A stretch of 64,000 nt of DNA from Adenophora triphylla var. japonica (lineage: Eukaryota; Streptophyta; Magnoliopsida; Asterales; Campanulaceae). Location of the stretch: positions 236,001 through 300,000 of the forward strand of contig JAFEMH010000340.1 in assembly GCA_022495995.1 (NCBI GenBank). Direction: 5' to 3'. Within the stretch, counting starts at the first letter, position 1. Each line of letters starts with the position of its first letter. Both the position numbers and the translations under genes were made by a program. The notes under the pieces were generated by a model. It had not been told where the DNA came from. It did no database searches and saw nothing but the letters and a program-made list of their open reading frames with translations. Shown piece after piece: positions 44,009 to 55,005 of the stretch.

Positions 44009-45600
44009 ATGAGAGATATTCAACATCACATCGACTTGATTCCCAAAGCGAGTTTGCCAAATCTACCTCACTATCGGATGAGTCCAAAGGAGAGCGGGAT
44101 CCTTAAGGAGAAAGTGGAGGAGTTGTTAAGAAAGGGACTTATTCAGGAGAGTATGAGTCCTTGTGTGGTACATGCCTTATTAACCCCGAAGAAGGACGGA
44201 AGTTGTAGAATGTGTGTTGGTAGTCATGCAATCAACAAAATTACAGTTGGTTACAACTTTCCCATTCCTAGGCTTGATGAAATGTTGGACAGATTACATG
44301 TAGCAAAGTGATTTTCAAGGCTGGACTTGAGAAATGGGTACCTTCAGATTCGTATTAGGCCTGGGGACGAGTGGAAGATGGCTTTTAAAATGAAGGAAGG
44401 ATTATTTGAATGGTTTGTGATGCCTTTTGGACTTTCCAATGCTCTGAGTACCTTCATGCGACTTATGAATCAGGTATTGAAACCTTTCATTGATAAGTTT
44501 GTTGTTGTGTACTTCGATGATATCTTAATTTATAGCAAGACCGAGGAGGAGCACGTGTCGCAATTGCGGGAAGTACTTACAGTTTTGTGGGCCAACAAGC
44601 TATATGTTAACCTTAAGAAATGTAGTTTTCTTACTAATAAACTGCTATTCTTTGGGTATATTGTGAGTCAGGAGGGGATTCAAGTGGATGATGCAAAGGT
44701 GAAAGCAATTAGAGACTGGCCTACTCCAAAAATGGTGTCTGAAGTACAAAGTTTTCAAGGGTTAGCTACTTTTTACCTGCGCTTTATCAAGAATTTTAGT
44801 ACCATTGCAGCACCTATTACTGAATGTATGAAAAAAGGAAGGTTTTATTGGGATGAAGAAGCTGATGAAAGCTTTGCTATTCTACAGGAAAAATTGTGTA
44901 CTGCACCGGTCTTAGCATTGCCAAATTTTGAGAAGCTTTTTGAGGTGGATTGTGATGCTAGCAGTGTTGGCATTGGGGCTGTTTTCTTCCAGAAGAGAAG
45001 GCCAGTTTGCTATTTTAGTGAGAAGCTCAGTCACGACGCTAGACAGAAATGGAGCACTTATGACAAGGAATTTAATTCACTTGTGCAGGCTTTGAAGATA
45101 TGGGAGCACTACCTCATAGGTAAGGAGTTTGTTATCTATTTTGACCATGAAGCTTTAAAATACTTGAACATTCAGAAGCGAATTAGAAAGGACATGCATG
45201 CACGATGGTGTCAATTTCTTCAGAAGTTTCAATTTAGAATACAACACAAGTCTGGAGTGCAAAATATTGTAGCAGATACATTAAGTCGAAGGGCAAGTTT
45301 GTTAATCACTTTGAGGCAGGAGATAATTGGGTTTGAACAGCTCAAGGAGTGTTATGCGGGTAATGAAGATTTTGGACTGATTTGGGAAGGATGCGTGAAT
45401 GGGCAACCTGTGCAAGAGTTTTATATGCAAGATGGCTTCTTAATGCATGGAAATCAGCTTTGCCTTCCTCGAACGTCATTACGAGAAAAGGTAATTCGTG
45501 ATTTACATGTCGATGGACTTACTGCACATTTGGGGCGAGACAATACAATAGCTACAGTTCGGGGAGAGATTTTATTGGCCAAACATGCTTCGAGATGTGA
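44009..45600 (+). pseudogene. Reverse transcriptase, RNase H and integrase zinc domain of gypsy element 3
   Basis: RT starts with [17 protein letters not shown]. An in-frame TGA at 44309-44311 interrupts just before [14 protein letters not shown]. The rest is open for 437 residues with [18 protein letters not shown], RNase H ([23 protein letters not shown]) and the first His pair of the integrase zinc domain ([12 protein letters not shown]). A frame change near 45570-45590 leads to the remaining integrase. Confidence 0.9.
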
Positions 45601-46596
45601 CAAGGTATGTGCAGAGTTGTTATGTTTGTCAAACGGCTAATGGTCAGTCCAAAAATACTGGTCTTTATATGCCTTTACCTGTCCCGAAAAATATTTGGGA
45701 AGACTTGTCTATGGATTTCGTGTTGGGACTGCCTAGAACACAAAGAGGGGCAGATTTTATTTTCGTTGTGGTTGATAAATTTTCAAATATGTCCCATTTT
45801 ATTCCTTGCAAAAAGACATCAGATGCAATTGTTGTGGCTAGATTGTATTTCAAAGAAGTGGTTCGTTTGCATGTAATACCAAAAACAATCAATACGGACA
45901 AAGACAGCAAGTTCCTTGGGCATTTTTGGCGAACATTGTGGAAATTGTTTGATTCTTCTTTGAATTTCAGTAGCACTGATCACCCTCAAACCGATGGTCA
46001 AACGGAGGCGGTAAATCGTAAATTGGGGAATATGGTTCGTAGCATTTATGGAGATACCAAAACAGTGGGATATTTTCTTGCCTCAAGCTGAGTTCGCCTA
46101 CAACAATGCCATCCACAGTGCTACAGGAATGTCTCCTTTCTCTATAGTGTACACAAAGGTGCCACAGCACACCTTGGATCTGATTCAACTACTAAAGGGC
46201 AGAACTAGCAATGGGGCAGCAACTCAAATGGCCAAACAGGTTGTGGAAGTGCACAAGGAGGTCAAGCAAAAATTGGAGGAGACTAACAAGAAATACACAA
46301 GAACTGCAGATAAGCATCGGAGACGGCAGATATTTTCGGTGGGGGATCAAGTCATGGTGTTCCTAAAGCGAGAAATATTTTCGGTTGGCACCTATAGTAA
46401 ACTTCAGCCCAAGAAGTATGGACCTTATGCAGTCAAGAGAAAGATCAATGATAATGCTTATGTTATTGATCTTAAGAGTATGGGCATTTCAAATACTTTC
46501 AATATTGTTGACTTGTCTCCGTTTTACTCCTCTGATGAACCTTTATACCCGGAACCAGAATCAAACTTGAGGATGAGTTTTTCCCAAGTGGAATAG
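45585..46596 (+). pseudogene. Integrase of gypsy element 3
   Basis: Two overlapping frames (45585-46091 and 46048-46596) hold [15 protein letters not shown] and the first Asp in [15 protein letters not shown]. The second Asp is in [14 protein letters not shown] and the Glu in [16 protein letters not shown]. The C-terminus has [19 protein letters not shown] and [16 protein letters not shown]. One frameshift near 46070 is the only break after the zinc domain. All three catalytic residues are kept, unlike element 2. Confidence 0.88.
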
Positions 46597-46598
46597 AC

Positions 46599-46841
46599 TG
46601 ATGCAGGAAATGTTACTGATGTTTCTAATGTAGGGAATGCTACTCATAAGGCTTAGATAACTTGAATGTCGAGGGGGTATAAATCTTAGTTAGTCTAAAT
46701 TTTATGAATGTCAAGAGTTTGTTTAGATGCCCAAGTCTTTATTAATGTATTTATCAGATTAGAACTATATATAAACCCCTCAATAATGAGGTGGAAACAC
46801 AACTTTTGCTGAGAAATAAAATATATCTTTCAGATTGTAAT
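46599..46841 (+). repeat. 3' LTR of gypsy element 3, truncated
   Basis: Matches the first about 245 bp of the 5' LTR and stops after CAGATTGTAAT. The last about 35 bp are missing. Confidence 0.85.
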
Positions 46842-47199
46842 ATGAAAGATATAATTTTATTTGATCAATTCAAGAAGTCTTTAAATCAAAAGTTAATGAG
46901 ATAATATAATCATTTTAGTAAAATTCTAAAATTTATTATTAATAAATCACTCATTTTTTTAAATGTTACTTACCATAAAAAGAAAAATGAGATTTTTAAT
47001 TTTTTTTGACAGAGGTAGTATAATTTTACAAAATGTAATGCAATATTGGATACTACTCTAAATTCTCCATCCCAAATAATTATATACTTTTTTGACCCGT
47101 AGTAAATGAATGTTATGTTTTGGTAGAAAAAAACAATAATGAAGAATCTTTACTATGAAAGTGTATGAATTTACTAATAAGGAGGGGACTTTGGAATTT
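46842..47199. other. AT-rich intergenic stretch
   Basis: No gene or clear repeat is supported. Confidence 0.5.
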
Positions 47200-47590
47200 G
47201 ATCAAATGGAACAAACGAATGCATGAAAATAAAGATGGACACAAGGATTTTGTTAACGAGGAAAACCTTAGAGATGACAACCTCTTCGGAAAAAACCCCG
47301 GGAGTTAGGTCTCCAACCTTAAAAGTTCCACTATAAATATCGAGATTACAAGATGGAAGATGATGGAGAGATTACAAGCAGTGTATACGTAGGATGATCG
47401 TATGTGTGTGTTAATCTCCATGTCCCCTATAAATAATAAAGAGCAACAAGATAATAACAAAGTTTCCTAAAATCTCGGCATGTCTTCTTATCCTCTCAAC
47501 GTCTCTTGACTTGGTCTCCTTGTGTGAGTACCCCAATCAACTTGCGACCCTTTACAAGTGCCTTTTAATCTAATAAAAGTGCACTAGGGG
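47200..47590 (-). repeat. Remnant LTR related to the gypsy element 1 LTR
   Basis: Words in the same order as 9415-9855: TAACGAGGAAAA, then GAGATGA...ATCTC or CCTC, then AAAATCTCG(A/G)CATG, then CTTGACTTGGTCT. No internal region accompanies it, so it may be a solo LTR. Boundaries are approximate. Confidence 0.55.
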
Positions 47591-47594
47591 CATT

Positions 47595-48916
47595 TTAGTA
47601 CATTCGCATCCCATTCCTAGGCTTTCGAGGGCTTTTCGTAGGTTTCTTGGGCTGGAAGGACCTATGGGGAATTATCCAGTTTGGCCTTTTAAGGAATTGT
47701 CCAAGAGGGTTCCAGAATCTGCCACCTTGCGTGTTTCTAGAAGGAAAACGATTATGGCTAGTCCCGTCGCGCGACATAGTTAGCCATGTCGATCCTTCTA
47801 GTTTGCCACCTTGCATGTTTCTAGAAAACAAGCAGTTACGGTTTGTCACGTCGTGCGACATAGTTAGCCATGTCCATACAGCTATAAATTCAGCCCTCCT
47901 CCTCTCATTTCAGGGGCTCTTTCATGAACTTAGCGTTACTCTGCCAAAATACGCCCAGAAACTCATCTCTCTCCTCCTCACACACAAACCCACACCAATT
48001 CTCTCTGAATTCACTCTCTCACACACAATCCATTCATTTCCTCGCATACACTTTCATACAAATTGAAGACCATAGTTCTTCACTTAATCTGAGATCTAAA
48101 TCCATTTTCTGCAGCTGAATCGAAGATCTCTATACCTAACTTGGTATAGAGATTGAGGATCTACAAGGGTAACGAATCCTAACCCTCCTTCTCTTTCTCT
48201 ATTTTCATTACTTAGTGTAATTGCCATGCTTAATCTGATGTTTGGTTTAGAACCATATTAGATGTGCCATGTTATAGTCTCAAATTTGCATTTAGTATGC
48301 ACTGCTTTGCAAATTGGTGATCATGTTTCTCATATTAATATGATTTGTGCTTAAATACCAAAGTGAGTGTGGATCATTCCATATCCACACTCATCTGAGC
48401 ATTTGATCTCTTTTAGAGGTCTTCGTGACCTATTTTCTATCTCTGTTAATATCAATTTATCATTCATTGTCTCTGTAATCGATTCGCTTGTAAAACTCTG
48501 CAGATGGCTCGTTGTGTCACGCGACAGACTTAGCCAATCTATGTCCTGAGTCGCGCGACATAACTAGCCAATCTGCAGTAGTTCCATTTTCTATTATAAT
48601 CTATTCAATCATTGTAATCAGGATGTGACCCCCCGCACCAAGTGGCTCACAAGATGTAATTCTCTCATCTTGATCAATAAAGCAAAGCATTAAATGCATT
48701 TATACATATTTTGTCACACAAATTGCACATAATTATGAATGATATTGGATGTTGAACATTGAAAGACTCGTTTACGAGGCGTGTTGGGTGAACTCTCGGT
48801 TCTTCCCAACACGTATCTGACCCCCGAACCCACATTTTCTGATTTCAAAAAGGTTTTCAAAGTTTCCTTTAAAACGGCATGGCGAATATCATAATTTTTC
48901 GGCGAGCGTACTTTCA
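47595..48916 (+). repeat. LTR of the Ogre-like element
   Basis: A TATA box (TATAAATT, 47883-47890) is followed by a pyrimidine-rich leader. A CATCTTGATCAATAAAGC segment (about 48666-48684) may be the polyadenylation signal. The right end TTTCA is set by the primer site; the left end is approximate. Confidence 0.6.
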
Positions 48917-49213
48917 GTGGTGACTCCACTGGGGATATTGAAACTTGTTTTTCAAAAAGTGGGTCAAGCTTTCGTTCACGTTTAACATCCATCTCTTTCA
49001 TTTGTTGTGTGCTTTGTTGTGTGATATTCTATGTGCTTAAATGCTTTGTGTGCATTGTTTCCTTGGGATTATGTATGCTTCTATTGTTCTTTGGGACCTG
49101 GTTTTGAGTGATTATCTTGCTTGGAGGCTGGGGCTTGTTCTGCTTTGGTTCTGGAAAACTTGCTTGACCAGTCGTGTGACATAGTGTGCCCTCTCGGTCA
49201 TGTGTCACGCAAC
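47766..49213. repeat. Six copies of a GTCGCGCGAC dyad repeat in the Ogre-like LTR and leader
   Basis: Copies start at 47766 (GTCGCGCGAC), 47850 (GTCGTGCGAC), 48516 (GTCACGCGAC), 48550 (GTCGCGCGAC), 49171 (GTCGTGTGAC) and 49204 (GTCACGCAAC). Most are followed by a variant of ATAGTTAGCCA. Copies come in twos, 84, 34 and 33 bp apart. The first pair ends 24 bp before the TATA box. Differences from the palindrome are mostly CpG transitions. Confidence 0.75.
48918..48934 (+). other. Primer-binding site of the Ogre-like element
   Basis: TGGTGACTCCACTGGGG, one base after the LTR. It differs at one base from the tRNA-Arg-type site known in Ogre elements. Confidence 0.7.
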
Positions 49214-50297
49214 AGAGTTGGCCAATGTGCTGATTTGTTCAGGCTTTGCATGAGGGCAGTCCCGTGATCGGATTATGACTTTGATTGTTGTGCTCTGTGG
49301 GGTTTGGTGTGTGTGTGTGTTGTTTTCCATTTCTCACCTTTTTTTCAAAAATTAAAAAAAAATTCTTTTTCGCAAATAAAGGAATCTAGTCACCCGCACA
49401 CTACATCACTAGATCTAGAACCCATTTTGGTGCGACTGACGGCATTGCGGATGGTGATGTATATCGCCTACGTTTGAGCTCCTAATATCAATCCTTTCCC
49501 CCTAGCTAGCGCATTATAGGTGGAACCACACTTTTCAAGCTTACCCAATGGTTGGTTTTTGACACAACGTTTTCAAAAATATACTAAAATGAATTTTTTT
49601 CAAAATTAGTCATAGACTTTCATACCTACCCCAAAACCTAGCGTGTGTGGGCATGTTGCCAATGCAACATGGTTTCACATAAGGATATGTCGCTCTCGTG
49701 ACATGTTCTAACGAGAGATCATGTCGCATTGTCAACGTGCACCGACGAGAGGTCATGCCGAATTTTTTCTTGAATTTCTTCGAGAATCAAGTCGTCATGC
49801 TGCCCAAATTTCTCCAAAAATTTGGATTGCTCGTCCGTCCCATAAATGCTTAGGTTTTATTTAGGTATTATTGCCTATCATTAATTTTTAATCAATACAT
49901 TTGGTATATTTTGAATGGTGTGTCCCTAAGCTCCCCTCGGGGTTTAGATTGCGTGATTAAAGGCTTATCCTTTTTCAACCGTTCCTAGGACTTAAAAGAC
50001 ACTGTTTTCTACTTGCACATTAATAAGATGCTTGCATAAGTCCATCTCCTTTCCCATTCTTCCCTCTTCCATACCTTCTCAAGGTTCTTTCCTCTACCAC
50101 CTTATCAACCCCTATCCACCTCTGCAGTTACGGCAAGTTGGGTGCGTGCTCCAATTCCCGGTGCTCGTTTGATTCATATCTCTGAGGCAGTTACAGTTTA
50201 TGCGGAGTTTTCATCTGATCCGGTATCTAAGACGTCTGGTGCAGAGAATGTGTCATCCGCCTAGTCTGGAGGTTCATCTGCTACGGGTCAGCCGGGT
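48935..50297. other. Leader region of the Ogre-like element
   Basis: No long frame. A long untranslated leader between primer site and first ORF is usual for Ogre/Tat elements. A degraded repeat containing CGAGAG...CATGTCG occurs at 49690-49760. Confidence 0.5.
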
Positions 50298-50990
50298 TTG
50301 AATCATTTGTCTGTGGAAGAATTGAGAGTTACTCTGGAGTCTGCTCTAGTTCGTGAGCGTGAGGCTCATTTGCTCGCCCAAGTTTCTAAGACTCGAGAAG
50401 AGGAAGCGCATGCTAGGTTTGTGGAAGCAATGCGTGTCCGAGGTATTGCTGTGATTCGTCGTGCAGATGGTTCTTATGAAGAGATCACCGATGCTAACGA
50501 TAGTGATTTAGGGATCGGGAATGTTTCTCTCCCTCCTCAGCCCACCTATAAAACTACACTTCCTTCCGTTTATCAAACTCAGGTTCATGGTGCATAGTTC
50601 AATCACGCTCAGAGTCAGGGACTACAGATGAACTCTCAGGGTGGTTTTGGTGGGCCACGGCCGAACTTCTATGATCTGACATCTTCCCCTATGCCTAATG
50701 CTTCTATGCCTCCAACTCAGTTTGGATTGCAGTTTCCAAGTGGTTATCAACCTCAGTTTTTAGCATAACTCTCAGAGTTTTTGGACTCCAAGCTCTCAGC
50801 AGCAAGGCAACTTTCAGGGTCCTCGAGTACAGGATGGTTCTCAGTATCAGTTCTCTGGCAGCCAGTTTAATCGTGAAGGATTTCTCCAAGTTCCTCTTAA
50901 TCAGTCCCAGTTTCAGGGTGGATTTTCTCAACCTATGATAGTAGATGCCCCCAGATTTCTGACACTGACCATACCTAATTTGCCTAATAC
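50298..50990 (+). pseudogene. N-terminal ORF of the Ogre-like element (gag-associated), truncated
   Basis: The frame at 50298-50597 (99 residues) begins MNHLSVEELRVTLESALV and has an acidic, Arg- and Glu-rich helix. It continues after a stop at 50595 with Gln-, Pro- and Phe-rich segments (GGFGGPRPNFYDL, about 50641-50680). The composition fits the linker before gag in Tat-type elements. No catalytic domain is visible and the family assignment is tentative. Confidence 0.45.
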
Positions 50991-51652
50991 AATTTTTACA
51001 TCTGGCCATAGGCGACAAACAGAAACTGAAAGGAAAACAAGGAAAAATTAACGATCAAACTAATTACCTGGAAAATATGAAGGATCGTTGAAAAAGTTGA
51101 GTAGTGGTTGGAGGTTCGCCAGAATATTCAACGCACGGCGAAAGGGGTCAGATTCCAGGTTGAAGAAAGGAGGGTAAACAGGTATATAAGCAGAGGATAA
51201 TGATCAGAATTCAACGGAGATTAAAGATTGAGGGGAGTTATGAACGGAAAGCAACCGGAAGGACTGAATATAGGCTCATCGGAAAATCGTTGGGATCGCC
51301 GGAATTTGCAAGAGGGTTTCAGGAGAAGAGAGCTGAAAAAGAATAAACGGTAGGGGTGGAAAGTATTTATACTATGGGCATACCAAAGGGTTTTTAGGAG
51401 CAGTTAAAATTAATTAGCCCCCAAACTTTTAAATTCCCTCATTTAATGATTTCAAATTTCAAAATGTCTTTTCGTATGTCCCAACATAGCCGTCAAGCTG
51501 TCCTAAGAGCCTCTTTGGATGTGACACGTGTCTTACAGGTGTCAGCGTTATCCGCCATCTCACTTGATTGATGTAAGTATGCGGGAAGTGACGAGTGGTT
51601 TAAATATCTCGCCTGGAACATGAATGATCCAGGTCTCGAAATTGGGGGCTAT
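50990..51652 (+). mobile_element. 3' internal end of a second Tat-type element
   Basis: No long frame. The end ATTGGGGGCTAT (51641-51652) is a polypurine tract directly before the LTR at 51653, so this is 3' internal sequence of a plus-strand element. Its upstream part is missing; the join with the Ogre-like fragment is near 50990. Confidence 0.6.
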
Positions 51653-52812
51653 TGATGTGATTGTGAAATATATATTTGGGCCTGAACAGTATGTCGGGCC
51701 TAGTGGGCCAATATGGGCCATGCATGTCAAGGGCGTATAAAATGGATGATGAAGGTAACCCCTCTTTGATTGGCGAGAATTACATTAGCGACAAGAATAA
51801 GTCGATGCGTGAGAATAGGCAGTATGCGAGAAGTACCTGTGACAGGTAGCGGCATGACGAGTAGAACCATTAGGTGACAAGTACAGTGCGACTAAGTGGA
51901 TAGAATTCGCGATAATATGAGTGTTGTTCTCATCTTGGGATTGTCGCCTGGCGAAAATCATGACTGGTGACTGATACGTGATTAAGGTGCTGCCACGTGT
52001 ATACCCACTACAACCGTCAGAATAGTGTGATGTGACAAGGTGAGCAGTGATTTCCCACTAACTTTGGGGTGGTTGGCATGATATCATGGATGATTAACAT
52101 GTGTCCCCCATGTGCAAGGCACATGGTTGCATGGGAGTATATAAACCTTAGAGAAAACATCCCTCTTTGATTTGCGAGAATTACATTGGCGACAAGAATA
52201 AGTCGATGCGTGAGAATAGGCAGTATGCGAGAAGTACCCGTGACAGGTAGCAGCATGACGAGTAGAACCATTAGGTGACAAGTATAGTGCGACTAAGTGG
52301 ATAGAATTGGCGACAATATGAGTGTTGTTCTCATCTTGGGATTGTCGCCTGGCGACAATCATGACTGGTGACTGATACGTGATTAAGGTGCTGCCACGTG
52401 TATACCCACTACAACCGTCAGAATAGTGTGATGTGACAAGGTGAGCAGTGATTTCCTACTAACTTTGGGATGGTTGGCATGATATCATGGATGATTGACA
52501 TGTGTCCCCCATGTGCAAGGCACATGGTTGCATGGGAGTATATAAACCTTAAAAAAACATTATTTGTAAGTTACTCTCACTCTCTCTAAGCTCTCTCTAT
52601 CTCTAAAGTTTCCATTGTTATCCATTTTCCCTGCAAACAGTCACTTATTCTCACATCGGAGGGATTTTACCGGAGCCACCCCCGGTTTAGTTCACCTTGC
52701 TTGCTTGTGTGTAGGTGAAGCAGTTGACCACTCAGAGGAGGACCAGCCGGAGTATCCCCCATTGTTGCTACTGGCTTTAGCTCCTGTGCAACACGTTTGG
52801 CTGTGTAGCATC
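51653..52812 (+). repeat. 3' LTR of the second Tat-type element, with an internal duplication
   Basis: It starts TGATGTGATTG after the polypurine tract; the end at about 52812 (GCATCA) is a best guess. TATA-type sequences occur at about 52137 and 52538 (AGTATATAAACCTT), the second preceding a CT-rich leader. The segment near 52655 resembles one near 10190. Confidence 0.6.
51761..52562 (+). repeat. 401-bp tandem duplication inside the Tat-type LTR
   Basis: The first copy starts CCTCTTTGAT at 51761 and the second at 52162, a period of 401 bp. The copies are near-identical and each carries its own TATA-type box. Copy two has the palindrome ATTGTCGCC-T-GGCGACAAT (about 52343-52361); copy one has lost it by one change. 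Confidence 0.88.
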
Positions 52813-52869
52813 ATATCTATATTCGTTAGATTTTTTTAATATTTCATCATGTAATCTTGTATATATATC

Positions 52870-53152
52870 TCTAGTATTTGTCTTCTCTTCCTCCTCCGAC
52901 CTCTCCCTTATACCCAACTCCGATGAACCAACCAAACCCCTTATTATGGTATCCCTAAACCACAACCCTACATCCACCAACCAAACCAACCGGCCCAACA
53001 CCAACAACCAATACCGCAACAACTTCCTTGGAAAGTGCCAATGGTGCCGAGAAGTTGGTCATTCTCTCTCCTTTTTCCATGCCTTTAGATGTCAATATCC
53101 CAATGCCAATATCCCACCACCACCACCTAATAACAACCCGCGATCCAACCCC
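52870..53152 (+). pseudogene. Gag C-terminus of copia element 3
   Basis: The frame contains a Pro-, Asn- and Gln-rich tail and a CCHC-like knuckle CQWCREVGHSLSFF, with the final Cys apparently replaced. It ends PPPPPNNNPRSNP at the insertion point of copia element 2. Confidence 0.65.
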
Positions 53153-54793
53153 TGTTGGGTTTTGGGGTTACAAACGCAGCGAAAGATTTAATTTTAACAT
53201 CAAAACCCTAGCCCTAAGATCCGTCTAGCATGAATAGATTAGAAATTAATATGAGATAGAATTTACATACCTTGAATGCGATGAATTTTATCGTGAATTC
53301 GAATCTGAAAATCGAATCTCAAAACGAATATCAAAATTGTTGATGAAGGTTTTAATCTTTTCCTTGTTCTTCAATGTGATGAATTGATCCAAGCCTTAGG
53401 TGATAACGTAACCACCCTCTAATGGTAATCCACACGCGAATGAACCAAGAACACCTTCTTGTTGGATTGCTAGATTATCCTCTTGATTATTGAAACACTT
53501 TTCAATAATCTATGGCTGATTATGGAATTGAATCTAGGGTGTTTTGATCTTTGATTCTCAATCAAAATCAAGGAATTTGTGTTTCCAAGGGCCCTAAATT
53601 CATATGTGACTGCTGGGGAAAAAGGACCTATTTATACTTTGTAAATAGCCCTAACAATTAGGGAGAAAAGTCCTTTTTCGAAGCAAAAACGAATTGCTGA
53701 AATAGGACATGGGTGGTCGCCCACCAAGGGTTGGGCGATCGCCCAGTTGTACATCGCTTAATCCTTCTTCGAAAATCCCACATGGGTGGTCACCCACATG
53801 GGGATGGGCAGTCGCCCACCTGTACAATCCCCAATGCACTATTTTCAAATTCCACATGAGCGGTCGCCCTTATCCACTTGAGCGGTCGCCCAAGTCAACG
53901 TTTGACTTATGGGCAGTCGCCCATGGTGAACCTCGGCGATCGCCCATGTGTCCAGAATCCATAATTTCAGCCCGAATCAAATTCTTTCTTTGTGTGTGAC
54001 CCAAAAGGAATTATATTATATTGGTAGTGAGTCGAAACATCGACCTCACAAGACATAAGTGACTTCTAGCAAATCATTATGTCCACCCAATTAATATAAC
54101 ATCAAGACTTGATTCCTCAATAGATCCAATGTTATAATCCCTTTGTCCACGATGTCCTATTGAACATGAGTCATGGTCTATATCAACTCATTCCGTTCAA
54201 TGCTTTCTCGATTCTAAATATGTTGATAATGCAATGTATTTGATCTCTATCAAATCACTTGAGTGCGACCACACATTTCATCAACATCATTCATCAAGAG
54301 GCCCAAGCAAACATCTCTCTTCATAAGAGGGACAAATCACATCTTGGCTTATCATTCTTCCCTACATGATTCCAATCATGCTAACATAGCCCTTATTGCT
54401 ATCCGATTAAAGACAGTGTTAGACTATATTAAATACGATCTTCGTCATGTGGAAGACGATGATAATCTCAGGTATAAGAATTCAATAACACGACTATCAT
54501 GAGATTTATTCATGACAACAGACCATGTCATAAATCTCATAAGTAGGTCATGTCCAATATTTGTTCTCTAGCAAGTATCCATAAGTGTAATGTGCATCAT
54601 ATGCATATAATCATTTCCATGATTATCCACTACCAACTTATACTAGTTGTTCTCAACAAATAGGGACGCAGTTCAATATAATAAACATGGAAACATATAG
54701 TGAACAGAATAAATGCTCTCTATAATAAATAATAAAGATGATACACAATGGTTCAAGTCAATCATAACTATAGCCTAGGGCATTACACCAACA
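53153..54793 (-). repeat. 3' LTR of copia element 2
   Basis: 1641 bp, TGTTGGG to CCAACA. A minus-strand TATA box (TATAAATA) is at 53636-53629, and the dyad array at 53713-53943 is upstream of it on the minus strand. Confidence 0.93.
53713..53943. promoter_or_regulatory. Array of eight GCG-RY-CGC dyads in four pairs (copia 2 3' LTR)
   Basis: Dyads start at 53713 and 53735, 53786 and 53808, 53860 and 53882, 53913 and 53936. Offsets within pairs are 22, 22, 22 and 23 bp; between pairs 51, 52 and 31 bp. The flanks extend the dyad to TGGGCGGTCGCCCA in many copies. Some cores have CpG transitions (GTGGTCAC, GCAGTCGC). The array starts 77 bp upstream of the minus-strand TATA box. Confidence 0.7.
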
Positions 54794-54804
54794 ATCTCCC
54801 ACTT
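54794..54804 (-). other. Polypurine tract of copia element 2
   Basis: The minus strand reads AAGTGGGAGAT directly before the 3' LTR. Confidence 0.7.
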
Positions 54805-55005
54805 GCACTAAGCTCCATCTATGTATCTAATACCCATGGACCTCACATGACCATCATGCTTCGCTTGTGCGAGGGGCAATGTAAGTGGATCCCCAATGTT
54901 ATCATCGGTTGATACTTTTCATATCTTAACGTCTCCCCTATCAATGAACTCTCGAATGAGATGGAAACGTCTAAGTATATGTTTGGATCTCTGGTGTGTC
55001 CTTGA

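Larger units (their letters stand above)
41743..46841 (+). mobile_element. Ty3/gypsy element 3, 3' LTR truncated
   Basis: 5' LTR 41743-42029, primer site for initiator tRNA-Met, then gag, protease, RT, RNase H, integrase and a 3' LTR from 46599 that is cut at about 46841. It is related to gypsy element 2 throughout pol, but its LTRs are short and have no dyad array. No target duplication can be found because the right end is lost. Confidence 0.92.
47595..50990 (+). mobile_element. 5' part of an Ogre-like (Tat) gypsy element, truncated
   Basis: An LTR ending at 48916 is followed by a primer site TGGTGACTCCACTGGGG. This resembles the tRNA-Arg-type site TGGCGACTCCACTGGGG used by Ogre elements. 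A long leader (48935-50297) and a short ORF follow. The element is cut near 50990, where unrelated Tat 3' sequence begins. The LTR start is not certain. Confidence 0.65.

Noticed and set aside
54263..54502. A conserved 79-residue plus-strand frame present in both copia 2 LTRs (also 60746-60985)
   Set aside because: The duplication follows from the two LTRs being copies; the frame is antisense to the element, carries substitutions between copies and has no recognisable domain.
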